From: Strobilurus pachycystidiatus
Lineage: Eukaryota > Basidiomycota > Agaricomycetes > Agaricales > Physalacriaceae
Length of the DNA stretch: 64,000 bases
Assembly (NCBI GenBank): GCA_019915135.1
Contig: JAHLMK010000029.1
Coordinates: 124,001 to 188,000, forward strand
Reading direction: 5' to 3'
Positions 10,309 to 22,834 of the stretch are shown in pieces (the first letter of the stretch is position 1; each line of letters begins with the position of its first letter). The notes under the pieces are model-generated. The model saw only the letters and a program-made list of their open reading frames with translations, did not search any database and was not told where the DNA came from. Both the position numbers and the translations under genes were made by a program.

Positions 10309-12573
10309 CTACACAACTCTCGCGCGTTTCTTCTGCCGAGCCGATTCTTTTGCGCTCAACATCGTGCGTAGGTTAGCGACCTCATCCCAAAGCGGCTGCT
10401 CATCGTTGCCTCCGTCGTCGATGCGGCGTGCATCAGCCCAACCCACGACATAGAACTCATCCGGCTCCTCCGGATTGAAAAGAATGTTCTCCCAGTTCAA
10501 CCTAGTATGTACAATCCGGGACATCCCATGAATCTGAGTCAGCCAGGCCACAATTTCCGGGCTGATGATTTGTTTAGTCCCGTTGGTATGCGAACAGTGA
10601 GATGAAGTGACTTCTTACCAGAACTCATCGCTGACTGCGTCTGCAGTCCTGAGTGGATACATATTGTCGTAATGCTCCATCAATAAGGCATAAAGATCAC
10701 TGTCATCTGTTTCCACAGAGAAAAGTCCAAATGCTCTTGGCGTGACCTCTCTCAGTTTGTTGGTGCTTTGCTCCAATGAACGCAGTATGCCTTCTTCATG
10801 TAAAAGTCGCTCCTTACTGCCAAGTTTGAGGGTGAAGGACTTGCCAATCGGCATGCCTCGAAAGTCCTCAAGGTAGCCAATATACGCGTCTGTGCTGTGA
10901 CGCTTCTTTGTGTTTAGACGTCCCGTCCTCGAACTTGGTTCCCGACCTTCTCGAATATGCGACGTAAAAGAAGGATCCATGGCCGTCAGTTTAAGTGGGG
11001 CCTTGAAGCCACATAGTGCGCCAGACAAATCATCACTGGGATCCCAATAGATGTGCAAGAAGGCGATACGCGCTATTTCCTTCCTGAGGGAAAGTGTCTG
11101 GGCCACACCTCCCTGAGATTGAGTCAGTAACAGGACACTGTGGCCCGGATGGCTTTGACTTACACCTAAGACATTTGGCGGGAGATATGCTCCCACTGAT
11201 GCCAGATATGGGATCTTCGATTGCGAAAATGGCAGTTGGAGGTCATCGACATCCACATCAGTGTTTCGTCTTTTCTGCGCGGGAAGTGTTCCAGAAACTT
11301 GATGATCCTGGGTCTTCTCTACGCGCCCCAATGCATCGGCTAATGCGAACAGGCTCATGCCTGCATAGACAGCAATGACAGGGGGTACGATCGAACCCAA
11401 GCCATCCACGCAGAAGAATGGTAGAAGTTCTGATACATGTAACGTTCCGGTGGAGCGTTCGCGCAAACAGACAATTGTATAATCGATGCCAATAACGCAT
11501 ATACAGGTCGCGTCAACGGCTTCTGCCTGCGTCCATGTCTGTCAAGCGCTCAGTCATGGTCCAACGGTACATGAACATCCGTGTCTCACCTCCATGAGAT
11601 AGCTGTGGACTATCTTGACCTCGTCATCTGTCGGTTCATCATCCATGTGACCCTCTGAGCTGTCGTTGACTTGCTTCTGTTCTCGCTCAATCATGAGCTC
11701 ATGAAAGGCGTCGCTGTCGATACCTGCACTGCGACCCGTCACGACTCGCTCAAGAGATGGATAGTCAGTGCATGGAAAGCGGGGGTCACAAGCAGCACTG
11801 ATATCATGCTTTGCGCGACAGTCGGCCCACCAATGTAGACTCGATCGTTTCTTCGCAACATGCACGATTAGTTTCAAGAACGAATCACGAATGCTCGGAG
11901 TGTCGCTCGAGAATGGCGATGTGACCAAGATGAGATCTGAAAGATCTTGTGCCAGCAGGTCGTCCAATTGTTCCCCCAGTGTTTGGCCGAAGGTAGTCGT
12001 CCTATCAACATCTTCACAACATTGATCACTCAATGAGACATAGGACGGCGCCCGCGCTTCATCGAAGGCTTCGGCTAAATTGGTTGGGCTCGATCTGGTG
12101 ACGAACAACCCAGAATTGGGTTCCGGAATGACTTCAGCCCGACCGACAATCGCGGACGCGATAGAGTTGCCCCACAACAGCCACAGGTTGTCAGTGACAG
12201 GCGACGGTGCATCTGATTCGTCTTGACTGGGTTCTAGAAGGCCGAATAGTTGCGCCTGATAGGTGACTGGAATGGGAAGATCCTCTAGGAGACGCAGGCA
12301 CGTGCTGTCAAGATCTTTCAAAGCGGAGGTGGCGAATCGAGCTAGTGCTGTAGTGAGGTTTGAAAAGCACTGTAGATTTCGCAACTGCTGGTCCCCGGCA
12401 AGATGCATCATGTAGCGCGACGGTTGGGTCAACAGCTGTGCAGCAGGGGACTGAACGGCAAGCGGAGGGCCGGGGTGAGGAGAATGTGGCTCGGATGGCG
12501 AGGAGGGATAGAAAGCTGTTGAGCTGAGCGCCTCAATTAGCGTTTGGGGCGCGGTAAGCAGAGCTACCTCCAT
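10309..12573 (-). CDS. Kinase-like protein, type C, copy 1 (probable pseudokinase)
   Basis: Four exons on the minus strand: 12573-11590, 11538-11164, 11112-10619 and 10561-10309, coding 701 residues. The 51-nt intron at 11113-11163 is a multiple of three and stays open if unspliced. It has a GTAAGT donor, CTGAC branch site and CTCAG acceptor, and excising it improves the match to relatives. The exon structure and the middle block (TWTQAEAVDATCICVIG) align with the type A and B genes. The N-lobe keeps a lysine (SFTLKLG) and glutamate, but there is no glycine loop. The HRD motif reads HTRLNWEN and DFG reads GWAD, so both catalytic aspartates are gone. Catalysis by the standard mechanism is unlikely; a binding or scaffold role is inferred. 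Confidence 0.8.
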
Positions 12574-13471
12574 ATCTGGCTTACGCGCACGTCAGATTCG
12601 CATCCATGCAGATTCAAATATACTCACTGCAACGGTGCTGTTGGTGGCTGCTGGGGTGGGGGTAGTGGTGCTAGTGGCGGTCGTTATGCTGGTGCGGTAA
12701 TGGAGAAAGAAGACCAACGGCCCCATCAAAATGTTCGGCAAGTATTTATAGTGGCCTCAATGCAGGATCAATTTTGGAACAATAAGCAGCATAAGGAACG
12801 ACGATCGTCGATGATGAGTAATAGTAGGGCGATACCTGTGTATACTCCGATTCTTCCGATCGACGGCCGTCCTAGTAGTTTGGGATCATTGCATGTGAAG
12901 TAGGGCGACGAGACTGTTCTCACGCCACACTTTTTATTGGATATAGTCCCCGCGGCGCTCCATCGTTCACGCCCAACCCAGCCTTCCGCCTTTGGGCTTG
13001 TCAGTCGGGGTAGCAACAATGTCTCAAGCATGCCGATGGAGACAATGAAACTGCCTTGTTCATGTATGAACCCCTCTACGTACGACGGATCCATTATTGT
13101 AAGGATGCCTTTGATCAGAGGGCCCCGTGGACGGACATTCATAGCAGTGTCTATCGTGCTTTGACAGTACCCAGTACAGTGATATAATCAGATTTGCCTC
13201 ACGAAGTTGAGCCATGATGTGGAACATGCGAGAAGTAACTCTGGATAGTGAAATGAATCATGTTCATTACCTGTGTAAGCATTTGCTTGGACTCGGACAC
13301 ACGTCAACATGGATACATGTCGGTTTCCTGAACCCTATCGTGAAGAGAGCTGGCCAATGGCGGCCGTGTGTCGGGTCTGTCCAGGTAACGTGGGTTGAAA
13401 TGGTACTACCCGGTTCAGACCTCGGGAAGTAAAACTCAACAAAGGTATCATTGACTAGATAAAATACAGAA
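12574..13471. other. Intergenic region between two type C genes
   Basis: This holds the presumed promoter of the 10309-12573 gene and the 3' flank of the 13472-15724 gene. A minus-strand open stretch with ATG (13142-12768, 124 codons) has no recognisable domain and is probably chance. I see nothing else. Confidence 0.4.
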
Positions 13472-15724
13472 TCACAAGAAGTATCTGCACGCCCGGATAT
13501 CTGCTGCTTGGTCCCCAGGAATGGTTAACGGTGGAATTGCTTTGGCATTTCCCCAGCTTACAACATAAAATCGTTCCGGATCTTCGGCATCGATCAGTAC
13601 GTTCTCGTGAGTCAGGTGAGTGTGAGCGAGGTTATTATCATTGTGAAGAACCTGCAGCCACTTGCGAAATTCAACTCTGGAACTCCTGTGAGCTGTGCAA
13701 CATAGAAATGTAAGGGACTTACTTCAACTTGTCACTTGCGACAGATATGGTCATTGGATATGCATTGAAATGTTCCATGACAAGTGCCGAAATGGCACCA
13801 TCAGAGAACAATCCAAACGGCTTCGGAGTAACGTTTCCAACTCCGTTCGTTCCCCGTTGAAGTTGGCGAAGGATCAAGTACTCATTCCTGAGCTTCTCCA
13901 GATTTCTCGAGACTTTGACCACAAATGGTCTTCCAGTGGGGAAGCCATGACATTTGGAGGCACTATTGGTCTCCTGATGCGAGAGGAATGCAGAGTACCC
14001 ATGTCGTTTTGCCGAATGTAGTTGGGTATGAAGCACACCGCTTTGAGGCCCCTCCTCAGAGAACTCACAAGCCGTCAGAATTAGCGGCGACGACAGCGAA
14101 GTCAGTGTGGCATTGCGGATCAGGCTACCAAAGTCCCAATGGAGATGGACTGTTCCGGCCCTTGAGAACCTCCGTTGCATCTCTGGTAATGACACAGTTA
14201 CAAGTGATTTCTCGAGGGAAGCATCAGCCATGCCAATCATCACCAAAAGCATAAGCACACACCTTGACCCGCTCAGGCAGGAAATTGCCCATCGATGCTT
14301 TATAGAGCAGTTTCAACATCTCAGAGTCGTCTAGCACATCATTCAGATGAATATCTCCTTCGTAGTCTCGTCTGGCCGTAGGATTCAATCTTCCGCCTTC
14401 CTTGAGAAAGGAGACAATGCTATTGTCGTCAACTGCATTCATGAAGGCGGCAAGGAGGATACTGCAACGGAGTGTAAGGTGAGAAGATTGCCCTGAGTCC
14501 CCTCTGCGGTTGACGTGAAAGATTGGAGATATCCAGATAGTTTGCTCTGTGGGGTCCCGTATGCAATAGATTTCACTATCTTTCTTATGAATGATCATGA
14601 AGAATGTTCCACTGGCGATAGCCTTGCTCCATAGCTGCGAGGGAAGGAATAGTAAGCAATCTTGGACAAGTGTAGGAGGCAACAATTCAGCATACATTTT
14701 GAAGGAAATAGCAAACTCCATAATAATGGGCACGATCAATGGGTCCGTTGCGTGTCGGGGGGCCGCTGATGGCGTCGCGAAGAAGTATCTCCATCATATT
14801 CGTCGTCGGTCCAGTCACGCGTCCTGAGACGGATGGGACAGGAGACCCTTCGGCAAACGTACATCGTGACGAACCACACAGCATCCTATGGGTCATGTTA
14901 CACATGCAGCTTGACCAAACGTGTTGCATCTGGGCTTGTACGACCTCGAGAATATGCTCCAGAGAGAAATCCTTCTGCGGACAATGCGATGTCTCCATGA
15001 ATTCTAACATCACCAGCTCAGATATGCCGCGACCCTTGATGGCGGCCAACACGGGGGACCAGGCGGTCTGAATATCGACTTGATGATCGATGGATAGGTA
15101 GGCCGCAGCAAGCGGGGCGTCGGAGTGGGCATAGATGGTCGTCGGACTGGTCTCATATGTGAGGAGGGCAGAATCGAGGGACCCAGAGCCTGTGATTAGG
15201 CTCGAGGTGAAGGCGGCGACCATACTTTCACGGGGCACGGAAGTACGTTGGAAACCCGCGGTTGTAGTAGGATCGGCGCCTGTGCTCCTCTCGCCGGTAA
15301 TGAAATATCTTTGCAAGTGCCCATCACAGATTTCAAAGTCTGAGACGTTACGGTCGGGATCCATGACCCATTGGTCTAGATAGTCGGTGAAAACTTCTTC
15401 GAAGTTCTCGAAGAATTTCACGTTTCGCAGTTGCAGGTCGGGGTCGACATGCATCGCATATCGCTCGGGAATGGCAATCTGGGGGTGATTATCGACAAGG
15501 TCGTGGAAGTAGGCCCGGGACTCGGCGACAGGAGGAGGGAGTGTCGAGTGCGTGGTACCCGCACTTTGGATGGACGAGACAGACGGGGTGGCCGTTAGGC
15601 TTGGCCCGTTACCACCCGTGTCTTGTGGCTCTGGGATATCCACGACATAAGGGGGGAACTCGGTGTATTTGATTGTGCCAAAGAATCCACTTCGGCCGTA
15701 ATCTGGTTTAGGTTGGGGAGGCAT
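13472..15724 (-). CDS. Kinase-like protein, type C, copy 2 (probable pseudokinase)
   Basis: Four exons on the minus strand: 15724-14696, 14634-14263, 14210-13723 and 13676-13472, giving 697 residues. Introns are 61, 52 and 46 nt with good splice sites. The N-terminal domain (YAMHVDPDLQLRNVKFFENF) matches copy 1 (YMMHLAGDQQLRNLQCFSNL). The middle block begins LWSKAIASGTFFMIIHKKD. In the kinase-like part the N-lobe lysine (FVVKVS) and a glutamate (LRNEYLILRQL) are kept. The catalytic loop reads HTHLTHEN and the metal motif SWGN, so the HRD and DFG aspartates are lost. It lies upstream of, and in tandem with, the other type C gene. Its closest relatives in the window are 10309-12573 and the truncated 40656-41524 gene. 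Confidence 0.8.
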
Positions 15725-16464
15725 ATTGGGAAGGTTCTGTTACAGGACAGTGAGCTCGTGGTTGGACGTTGGTGAGAAAGCGTACAGAGCAGATAAAAGT
15801 GGGCAAGGGTGATGGGGGGAAAGAAAGAAAATGAGGCGCCGATCAACAGCGTCAACCTTATAAATCACTGGTGCTCAACAGCACCGCCGGATTGGGAAAG
15901 CATTGTGATGGAGAATCCACATCGGGAAACGTTTCTTCTTTTGCCCTCGCCACAGGGTCCCAGGATGCAGATCGATCGTTCGTGTTGATGATCACGTGGA
16001 TTGCCGTGCTCGCCGTTCGGTGCACAGGCCTTTTTCCTTCTTTGAATTTCGCTCGAAAACCATCGAGGATCTGACCATAGTCACGAGTTTGTACTACTAG
16101 CAGATCCTAATACTACTTGTTTTGGAGATGCCGACTTGGATTACTTAACCTCGCTATTTTCGATTCTCTCGCTTTTGTGGCTGTCTATGTGACATCTCAA
16201 TTGTAGATTCTCTCGCTTTCGTGCGACGTGGATCTCCCGTCTTCTGCATTTATCTGTGGAATAGTGTTCACAGAGAAGTACTGGACGGAAGGGAATTATT
16301 TGTCTCAACACCAATGAATGAAGGAGATGACACACTTCTCGGATGCGTAATGGAAGTGGTACAATGTAGACAGCATGATGTGGCAGAGCAGAAACTAGAA
16401 CGGAAGCGAACACAACTAGAAAGGAAGCGGACGGTCACGGTCAAAAAACATGAACGATGTTCCA
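15725..16464. other. Intergenic region
   Basis: Holds the presumed promoter of the type C gene and the 3' flank of the ankyrin/MYND gene. Short direct repeats are visible: GATTCTCTCGCTTT occurs twice between 16160 and 16225, and a 19-bp imperfect repeat (AACTAGAACGGAAGCG) near 16394-16430. No gene seen. Confidence 0.4.
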
Positions 16465-17890
16465 TCAAAACGGCTGCTCCGACAACACCTCCGACACCTT
16501 GACCACCAACTCATCCCTCGTCTTCAACTCCGCCGAGAAGTACGCCTTCGTCCCACCTACCCCCTTGTCCCTCACCGTCCTCGCCAGCCTCTCATACCCA
16601 CTCGCCCCATCCGCCTTCCTAACCCTACAAACAAAGTTCCGCTTCTTCGTATACACCAACAAATCCCCCTCGCTATCCATCGCAGCAGCGTTCGCCAAGG
16701 GGTTGTAGGGTACCTGGACTTTGACGATGAGTTGTTTCTCGTTAGGGTTCCGAGGGGCGTGGGAGCCGCGGTGATGCGCGGCGGGTGTGGCGGGGGAGGG
16801 GATATCGAAGGCGTCCCGCGCGAGATTGGCGATTGGCTGGAGGTAGGCGTTGCTTGAGTCGTAGAACGGCTTCACGGAGACGGTGCTCCCCGGCGCGTCG
16901 AATGGCTGACAGGTCTGTTTGTGCGTCTTCCAATGTGAGCCTACCTCGACTGGTTAGTGAGTAAGAAGAGACTCAAAGGCGGATAGACCTACGTTGACAG
17001 TCCGTAGAGCAGTACCGCGCAGTATGGCATTTACCGCAAATCCTCAACGAGTCGTTGTGCTTCTTGCAAAAGTCGCACGCGTTGCTGTCCATCGGGCGCT
17101 CCTCCCCTTTGCGCTTTCGCACCCATCTCTGAACCGCGGCGGTCACTTCCGGGCCGCACTTGAGCTGGAAATGCATGGGCGTGATGTCGTCTGCATCGGA
17201 GATGCCGAGGTCCGCGCCATACTCCATCAGGAGATCAATCGAGGTGATGCTGTTCGTCATGAACGCATTAAGCAGGGGGACCGCGCCGAAGCGGTCTTGG
17301 TGATTGACGTTCGCACCGGCGTCAAGGAGGATACGACACACTTCTATCTGCGGGATGTGCATCGTGCCGTGCCCGAGGGCGGTGTATCCGACGATGTCAG
17401 GCAGGTCGACGGGCGCGCCGCATTTGACGAGGTATTTGAGCGTGTCGATGTGGGGCAGCTCGGAGGAATTTCCGCCGCGGAAAGGGCGGATGCGTTGGGC
17501 GCCTGCGACAACGAGAGTGATGTATCCGAATTTGTACGGCGTCTCGCTGCCTTCGAGGTCTGGCGCATTCCCGGCTTCGACTGCCTGTAGTTGGTACGAG
17601 GTTTGGTTCTACTATTCGGGATATTGAATTGTCACACGTACCTTCATTACCTCCTCAAGCCTCCCCCAATAACAGCAAAAGCCGAACCAGGTCAGTTGGG
17701 AAGCATCAAACGTCGACGAGTTCTTGACGTATAGATTACGAAGTTGCTGTCCTTTCATCCCGAGCGTGATAAATTTAGCGGGCTGGTTGATGAGCGTCTG
17801 CATCTCTTTCGGGACTTTGAGACCACCGCTTCCATCGCCGCGATGCGTCGACTGAGATGGGTTCAGAGTAGGAATGTGGAAGCCGCTCAT
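16465..17890 (-). CDS. Ankyrin-repeat protein with C-terminal MYND zinc finger
   Basis: Three exons on the minus strand: 17890-17642, 17584-16993 and 16940-16465, giving 438 residues; introns are 57 and 52 nt. Exon 2 carries ankyrin repeats (DTLKYLVKCGAPVD, VCRILLDAGANVNHQD, SIDLLMEYGADLGISD). A MYND finger follows, CDFCKKH..CGKCHTARYCSTDCQ, with the last HWKTHKQTC part in exon 3; the second intron cuts through the finger. MYND domains bind zinc and mediate protein-protein contacts, and ankyrin plus MYND proteins are common in Agaricomycetes. About 110 residues after the finger have no recognised domain. The start is a true ATG (MSGFHIPTLNP). No role beyond protein binding can be assigned. 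Confidence 0.88.
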
Positions 17891-19209
17891 GCTGGCAGTC
17901 TAAGCATGCCGTCAGACGGGATTCCCATGTCATGAGACGCGACGTTCCATACTAAGTATTGAGGTGGAAAAAAAGCTACCATAAAATCTGTTAGCGAAAG
18001 GACTGCCGCCCTCAAGGTGTCTCACCAGCAAGCAGTGAGCAATCGTGAAGACTGAGAGGATTGATATGAACGCGGGTCAGCGGGGGAGCGTCGCTTGATC
18101 GCGTCGTGGTCGTGAATTGGTCGTGGAGGTGAAAGTCCAAGCGCGTTTTGGAAAAAGCCGGCAGGCACGGAACGCATACTTCCGTCGGCACACTTCGGCC
18201 TTCTCGGACCGAGACTCGCACTGCCACCATGTCGGCGCCCAAAGTCCGAACCCACCCTCTTTCCACCATCATCGCGCCGGCTGCTCGACAGTTTCTCCCA
18301 ACGAGGCGACGGGCATTCATATTTGTTGCGCCGCTTATCGAAACTCTGGATCCGCTGAAGGCACACTTCTACTGGACTGGATATGTTCGCTCCAAAACCG
18401 TCCAGCAAGACTTGTCGACTAAACTTGCCAAGAAGGTTTGCGCCAATAGTCACTCCTGCCGCCAGGCCGTATGTGCCGCCGTCTTCCATCGCTCCATCGG
18501 CAGGCGGGGCGCTTGCTTTAGACGGCTCTCTCCGTAGATCTCCTTTTCTTCCCACACGCAGGGGCGCGCAAGAAAGAGGGGGAGGGGAAGGATGCGTGCG
18601 CTGTCTGAGGGATCCTTCAAGGTGTGCTCCCCCCCTCGTCTTTCTTTCTTATTAGTCTTAACTTGGTGCAGTCCTGACCCGGGCCTTGCCACCACGTTCC
18701 ATCACTGTCGCCGTGCGGGACGCTGCTCTGTGGTACGGAATGCCTACGGTGGATGCGGTACCCGAACGTGTACAGCGTGGGCGTGATGAGCAAGATCGCT
18801 TGTGGAGCGCCGTCGCTGCCCCCCTTGGTTCTCCTCACTACTTCGAAAGCCCGTGGAAAAAGGTTCTCATCTTCTACCGTGTCTGTACCTGGCAATCTCG
18901 AACGGTGTGATACGCAAAGCTCATCGCTCCGTCGACAAACGAGTCGCTTGCTCTGGACCGGGTCAGCGCCGTTCAAGCATTGAAATCCCTTTTCACCCGC
19001 CGTCATCGTGCGTGTCGTCGGATCTTAGGCTCTGCAATCCCCCTAACCCTGGGTGAGTTTCCCAGTCAAAACTGTTCTTCATTCTTTCCTGATTGAGCGA
19101 GTCGAATCTGTACCACGGCGGAATCGACAACACGTCAACCGAGACTTTCTCATTCCTTCAGGATTTTACATTTCGCCTTAGAAGTACATGACGATGCGCA
19201 TGTGCCAAT
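17891..19209. other. Region without a clear gene
   Basis: Long open stretches exist on both strands between 18020 and 18700. On the minus strand an ATG at about 18491 opens a Gly/Ala-rich segment (TYGLAAGVTIGANLLGKF); on the plus strand one opens at 18229. They overlap antisense, show no known domain, and GC-rich DNA here favours chance frames. One of them may be real, but I cannot decide which. Confidence 0.35.
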
Positions 19210-19806
19210 CTATTTCCTCTGAAATCCATACTTCTGATCTTCGTGCCACTTCCTGTTCCCATCCTTTTCCTCAACGGTTTTCGGGGTTTGTTGTGACCTC
19301 CCAGAGTGATGCAGGAGGTAATGGTTGTCATAATAGTGGCATGCGCCGCGCAAAGGGCACCGGAGCTCGTGTGGCGGCAACTCGCCCTCGTAGAACCCCT
19401 CTCGTGCGGGTCGGACCGTGCCGTGGTACTGGTCAAGATAGTAACGGCGGCATTCAAAGCAGACGGCCAGGCGCCGCTGACCTGAAGGCGGCGGATCGGG
19501 GAAAGGATTTTGGGTGTGCGGAGGAGAGCGCGGCATGCCCGGCAAAGTTGGTGTCGAAGGGGAGCTTTGGTCTGTACAGCCAGGAAGTTGCTGCTCTGCA
19601 AACATATCCAGACTGTCATAGGCGTGGTCTCTGTGGGCGGAACTCAGCTCAGGGCAGTTGAGTACAAGGTCCTCAGCAAGAGTCGAGGTGGAGTGGTTTG
19701 GGTGTGGCGTCTGTGACTCGGTCAGCCATGCGTCGTCTTCTTCGATGCGACACGGATCGATGTAGTCGGGAACGATGCCTTTGTTTCGGGAATGGCTAGA
19801 CGACAT
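19210..19806 (-). CDS. Small protein with one Cys/His module
   Basis: Single exon, ATG at 19806-19804, 198 residues. The N-terminal 110 residues are Ser/Pro-rich and probably disordered. Residues 116-166 carry CFECRRYY, then after about 30 residues CPLRGACHYYDNHYLLHH. This matches the repeated Cys/His modules of the proteins at 32553-33668 and 55745-56620 (for example CPKCRRPYEC..CPDDCHTYRDHQ). The spacing suggests zinc binding. Upstream, TGTAAATTGAGGCG at 19895-19882 matches the TATA-containing promoter of those two genes with one change in the box. I do not recognise the family. Confidence 0.65.
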   Translation of the reverse strand: MSSSHSRNKGIVPDYIDPCRIEEDDAWLTESQTPHPNHSTSTLAEDLVLNCPELSSAHRDHAYDSLDMFAEQQLPGCTDQSSPSTPTLPGMPRSPPHTQNPFPDPPPSGQRRLAVCFECRRYYLDQYHGTVRPAREGFYEGELPPHELRCPLRGACHYYDNHYLLHHSGRSQQTPKTVEEKDGNRKWHEDQKYGFQRK

Positions 19807-19887
19807 GACGACTGAAGTTGCTGTGAGACGGCTTGTGGCGGAAGGACGGCAGGAAGGAACGAACGAACGACTATGTCCCTGCGCCTC

Positions 19888-19895
19888 AATTTACA
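19888..19895 (-). promoter_or_regulatory. Degenerate TATA-like box shared with two paralogues
   Basis: Minus strand TGTAAATT followed by GAGGCG, 82 bp before the ATG at 19806. The paralogues have TATAAATTGGGGCG and TATAAAATGAGGCG at the same distance, so the A-to-G change probably happened after duplication. Confidence 0.45.
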
Positions 19896-20285
19896 GTGCC
19901 TGGAGCTGTGCCTGGTGTGGGGACAGGCTTGACCGGGGAGTGTGTGTACAACGTGTTACGTGACATCACATCCCGAGTCCGACGAGCAGTCTTTCCAAAT
20001 TTTCACACCGTGCAGCGAATCATACGAAAAGGCAGAGAAAATGAATTACTTGAGCGGTATCTCGCTTCATCAGGTTTTTGACTGAGATGCGGGTTCAGAA
20101 AACGCATGCCAGAAGAATAAACCATAATTTCTTGAAGAGAAAAACATGGGCGAGCTGATTGAGGTGACACTAGTCGCGAGCTGGGTTCATTCACCAGTAA
20201 TCGCGACAACATGAATACATCACTGACCAGAAACGACATATATCTTATTCTCGCGGCGTCGATGTCGATGGGACACATAATGGAC
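19896..20285. other. Intergenic region
   Basis: 3' flank of the type B kinase-like gene and upstream sequence of the 19210-19806 gene. A (GAAC)n-like stretch lies near 19858. No gene seen. Confidence 0.4.
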
Positions 20286-22504
20286 CTACAATTCCGCCTC
20301 AGAGTCAAAATCGGAACTACTTGAGTAAAAACTAGGCGTAGTTGGATAAGGCGGTCCGTTGTCATCCATAACGATCGCAATATTCGAAGCCATACCATCC
20401 CTGCCAATTGGCGGTTCCTCGTCGACATACACCCCTGCGAGAAGCCTCTCCAGACGCTCAAATTCCCACTCAAACTCCAGGGCTGTTGGATCTAGGGCGG
20501 CACGGTCAAAATCGATGATGCTTAGATTACCGTCGGCGTCCACGAGGATGTTCCAAGACCGAATGTCACGATGTAAGACTCCTGCCGCGTGAATGCCTTG
20601 GAGAGTTCGCCGGAGTGATTCTCTAGCGGGTGAATATCAGCAACGTGCTGGTAGCTGAATCTAAAGACCAACTTCTCCGCATCCGAGAATGCAATCCTAC
20701 GATTCCCATCCAACCTCATCGCGATCGGGGTACCGACATCGCTCTGAACGAGTGCTCCTGCAATGCGAGGTATGTCTTGATAGAATCCGAATACTCGAGG
20801 AATACCAGCAGCGTCGTGGGCACGAAGACGGCAGTAGATCCCATATTCATGGCGCAAACGACAGAGGCGATCCAATGATGCTGCCAGTTTGACGACCATG
20901 GGGTAGTGTGGCTTACGAAGGATGGGGCTTCGTATGCCGTGATATGCTCTGTACACGTCCCCGGTCGTTCCTTGGCCGATCTGCTCAGTCACTATGACCG
21001 TGGCGTACGTCTTGGATGTGTATCGAAGTGCGCGATGGTACCCAGGGGCCAGGAGGCAATGAGGTGACGGCGAGTTATAGATGTCGAACTGGAGATACAA
21101 GGCTAGGACGGGACGCTTCTTGAAGTGCTCCTCTGTGTTCTGGATCACCAAGTCAGAAAGTGAACAATCGGAGATCATGAAGAGTGTTACCGATATTCGT
21201 CGAGTAGCAGAGGTCTTGCTTGTTCTATGAACGATAACGGGCAGCGCAGATACTTCCATGACGCGTGGACTAGGCGGCTGTGAGCACGATACACCCGTCA
21301 TGGATCCACCAGCCTTCAGGCGATGAATTGCGTCAGCAAGGATCGCCAAATGAAGTCCTAGAATGAGTTTCCCATATGGTGGATCAGCAGTAGCGGAGTG
21401 CGCCTGGATGACTGGGGAAAGGTACAACGTCTGCGTTTCGCGGTGCCGGATGCCGATTAGCAGATAACTCCCAGCCGTGAAGATGAGAAATGTCGAGTCA
21501 ATCTTTACGCTGTTTACCCAGGCCTGGACGAATAGTCATTCGTGTTAAAACGGGCACAGAAGGGGTGGCCTTACTCTTTGAACGAACTCCGCCCGCTCAT
21601 TTATACGGTGCGGATTCATGGAAATGCGACCAGGCTTGTACATAGTCTCCGTTCGCTTGACGCCGGGATGGACGGTACGTGCCTTCTTGCGGGGTGGGCC
21701 CTCCTCAGTGTCTGACGGTTCGTCGCTGCTCTGAGCCGGGTACGTCCATAGAGGAGTAGGACTGTCCTTCGGTCGAATGATTTTTGGGGAAGGCGGTGGT
21801 TTCTCGGTGTCGCAGTTCGAGAGCCAGGGGAATACAGGATATTCAACAACATGGGATATGTTGGCGATGAACATATACGCCGGGGAAGAAAAACAGAACA
21901 CGTTTGCGAGGTATGGGTATCGCTCGCGCAGGGAGTGGGCCAGGTGATGTGATTCGTGAGGAAGGATCTGCCCGTCATGACAAAGCGGGTCCACGAACTC
22001 CTCGGAGCGCATGCGCAGAGCCAGCCTTGTGTAGAGGAACGGATGCTCGTCGGTAGAGTCCGAGACAGATAAGTCAAAGAGTCTGGTTTCTCTCCAGGAG
22101 AGACCAGGCTGCAGCGTACGCTCCTCCGGGTAGAGAAGGAAATCGCTCGAGATTCGGCATGCAGGAAAAGTAACCCCTGTGCTAAATAGCGCGCCGACCT
22201 CTTTCGCCGTAACCACTGTAGTCGGATTCATGTATGGTTCAGGGGCATACGAGAATCGTCTGTCCGGGTACGTATCCAGGCTGGGATAGGACTTCAAGTG
22301 ATCATCAGCTATGCGCGAGAGATCTCTCGCAATGTTAGGCAATGGCAGAACGCGCTTGAGAATGAGGTTCTCGTCAAGATGTGTATCGAAGAACTGGATG
22401 CGATGACCAAAGTCCGGATAGATGGATTTTTCCGTGCTGCGCGGGAGAAGTGGGTGCCGAAAGCTCAGCACATCCTTCTGGTGTTTGTGGAGGCTCTCCG
22501 TCAT
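20286..22504 (-). CDS. Kinase-like protein, type B, copy 1
   Basis: Four exons on the minus strand: 22504-21575, 21523-21191, 21139-20673 and 20622-20286, giving 688 residues. The N-terminal domain contains HLDENLILKRVLPLPNIARD, like type A. The middle block (AWVNSVKIDSTFLIFTAGSY) is followed by the kinase-like domain: glycine loop QIGQGTTGDVYRA, lysine in MVVKLAASL, RLRHEYGIY, HRDIRSWNIL and DFD in place of DFG. The usual catalytic residues are present. The basic stretch PPRKKARTVHPGVKR near residue 285 could be a nuclear localisation signal. The acidic Ser-rich tail ends SSSSDFDSEAEL. The partner copy is at 41544-43742. A further 5' exon is possible (ATG at 22740, GTGAGC donor near 22660, TATA-like box near 22785), but I could not find a convincing join. 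Confidence 0.83.
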
Positions 22505-22834
22505 CTTGGCGTCGCACGGGAGCGACGGTCTGATGAATGTCGATGAAGAGGTGATATTGTCCCGCGCCTCAAATCACCATCGACAGGGTCGGGTACGTCA
22601 CTGTTGGCATCGAATCTCGCTCCTGAGTCCTTGACATTTTCTGAGCGAAAGAAGCTCACCGTGGCTGATATGGCATGAATTTCACTCAGCAACTGGTCCA
22701 TACGACGGGTCGCCGTCGTTGTCGCTGGAGAAGAAGGCATTTGTCTGAAAATTGCTTCCGATCTATTTCGGGCGGCCTACAAAGATATAAACGCCTTCCG
22801 ACTCTGATGTCGGAAAGACTGTAGCAAAGACAAT

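Noticed and set aside
12768..13142. 124-codon minus-strand open frame with ATG
   Set aside because: No domain, no paralogue, and composition does not resemble the neighbouring genes.
18022..18700. Overlapping long open frames on both strands
   Set aside because: They are antisense to each other in GC-rich DNA and lack domains; kept only as a note on the region.
22501..22740. Extra first exon of the type B kinase-like gene (MPSSPATTTATRRMDQ)
   Set aside because: ATG, donor and a TATA-like box are present, but no acceptor joins it in frame convincingly; left as a possibility.
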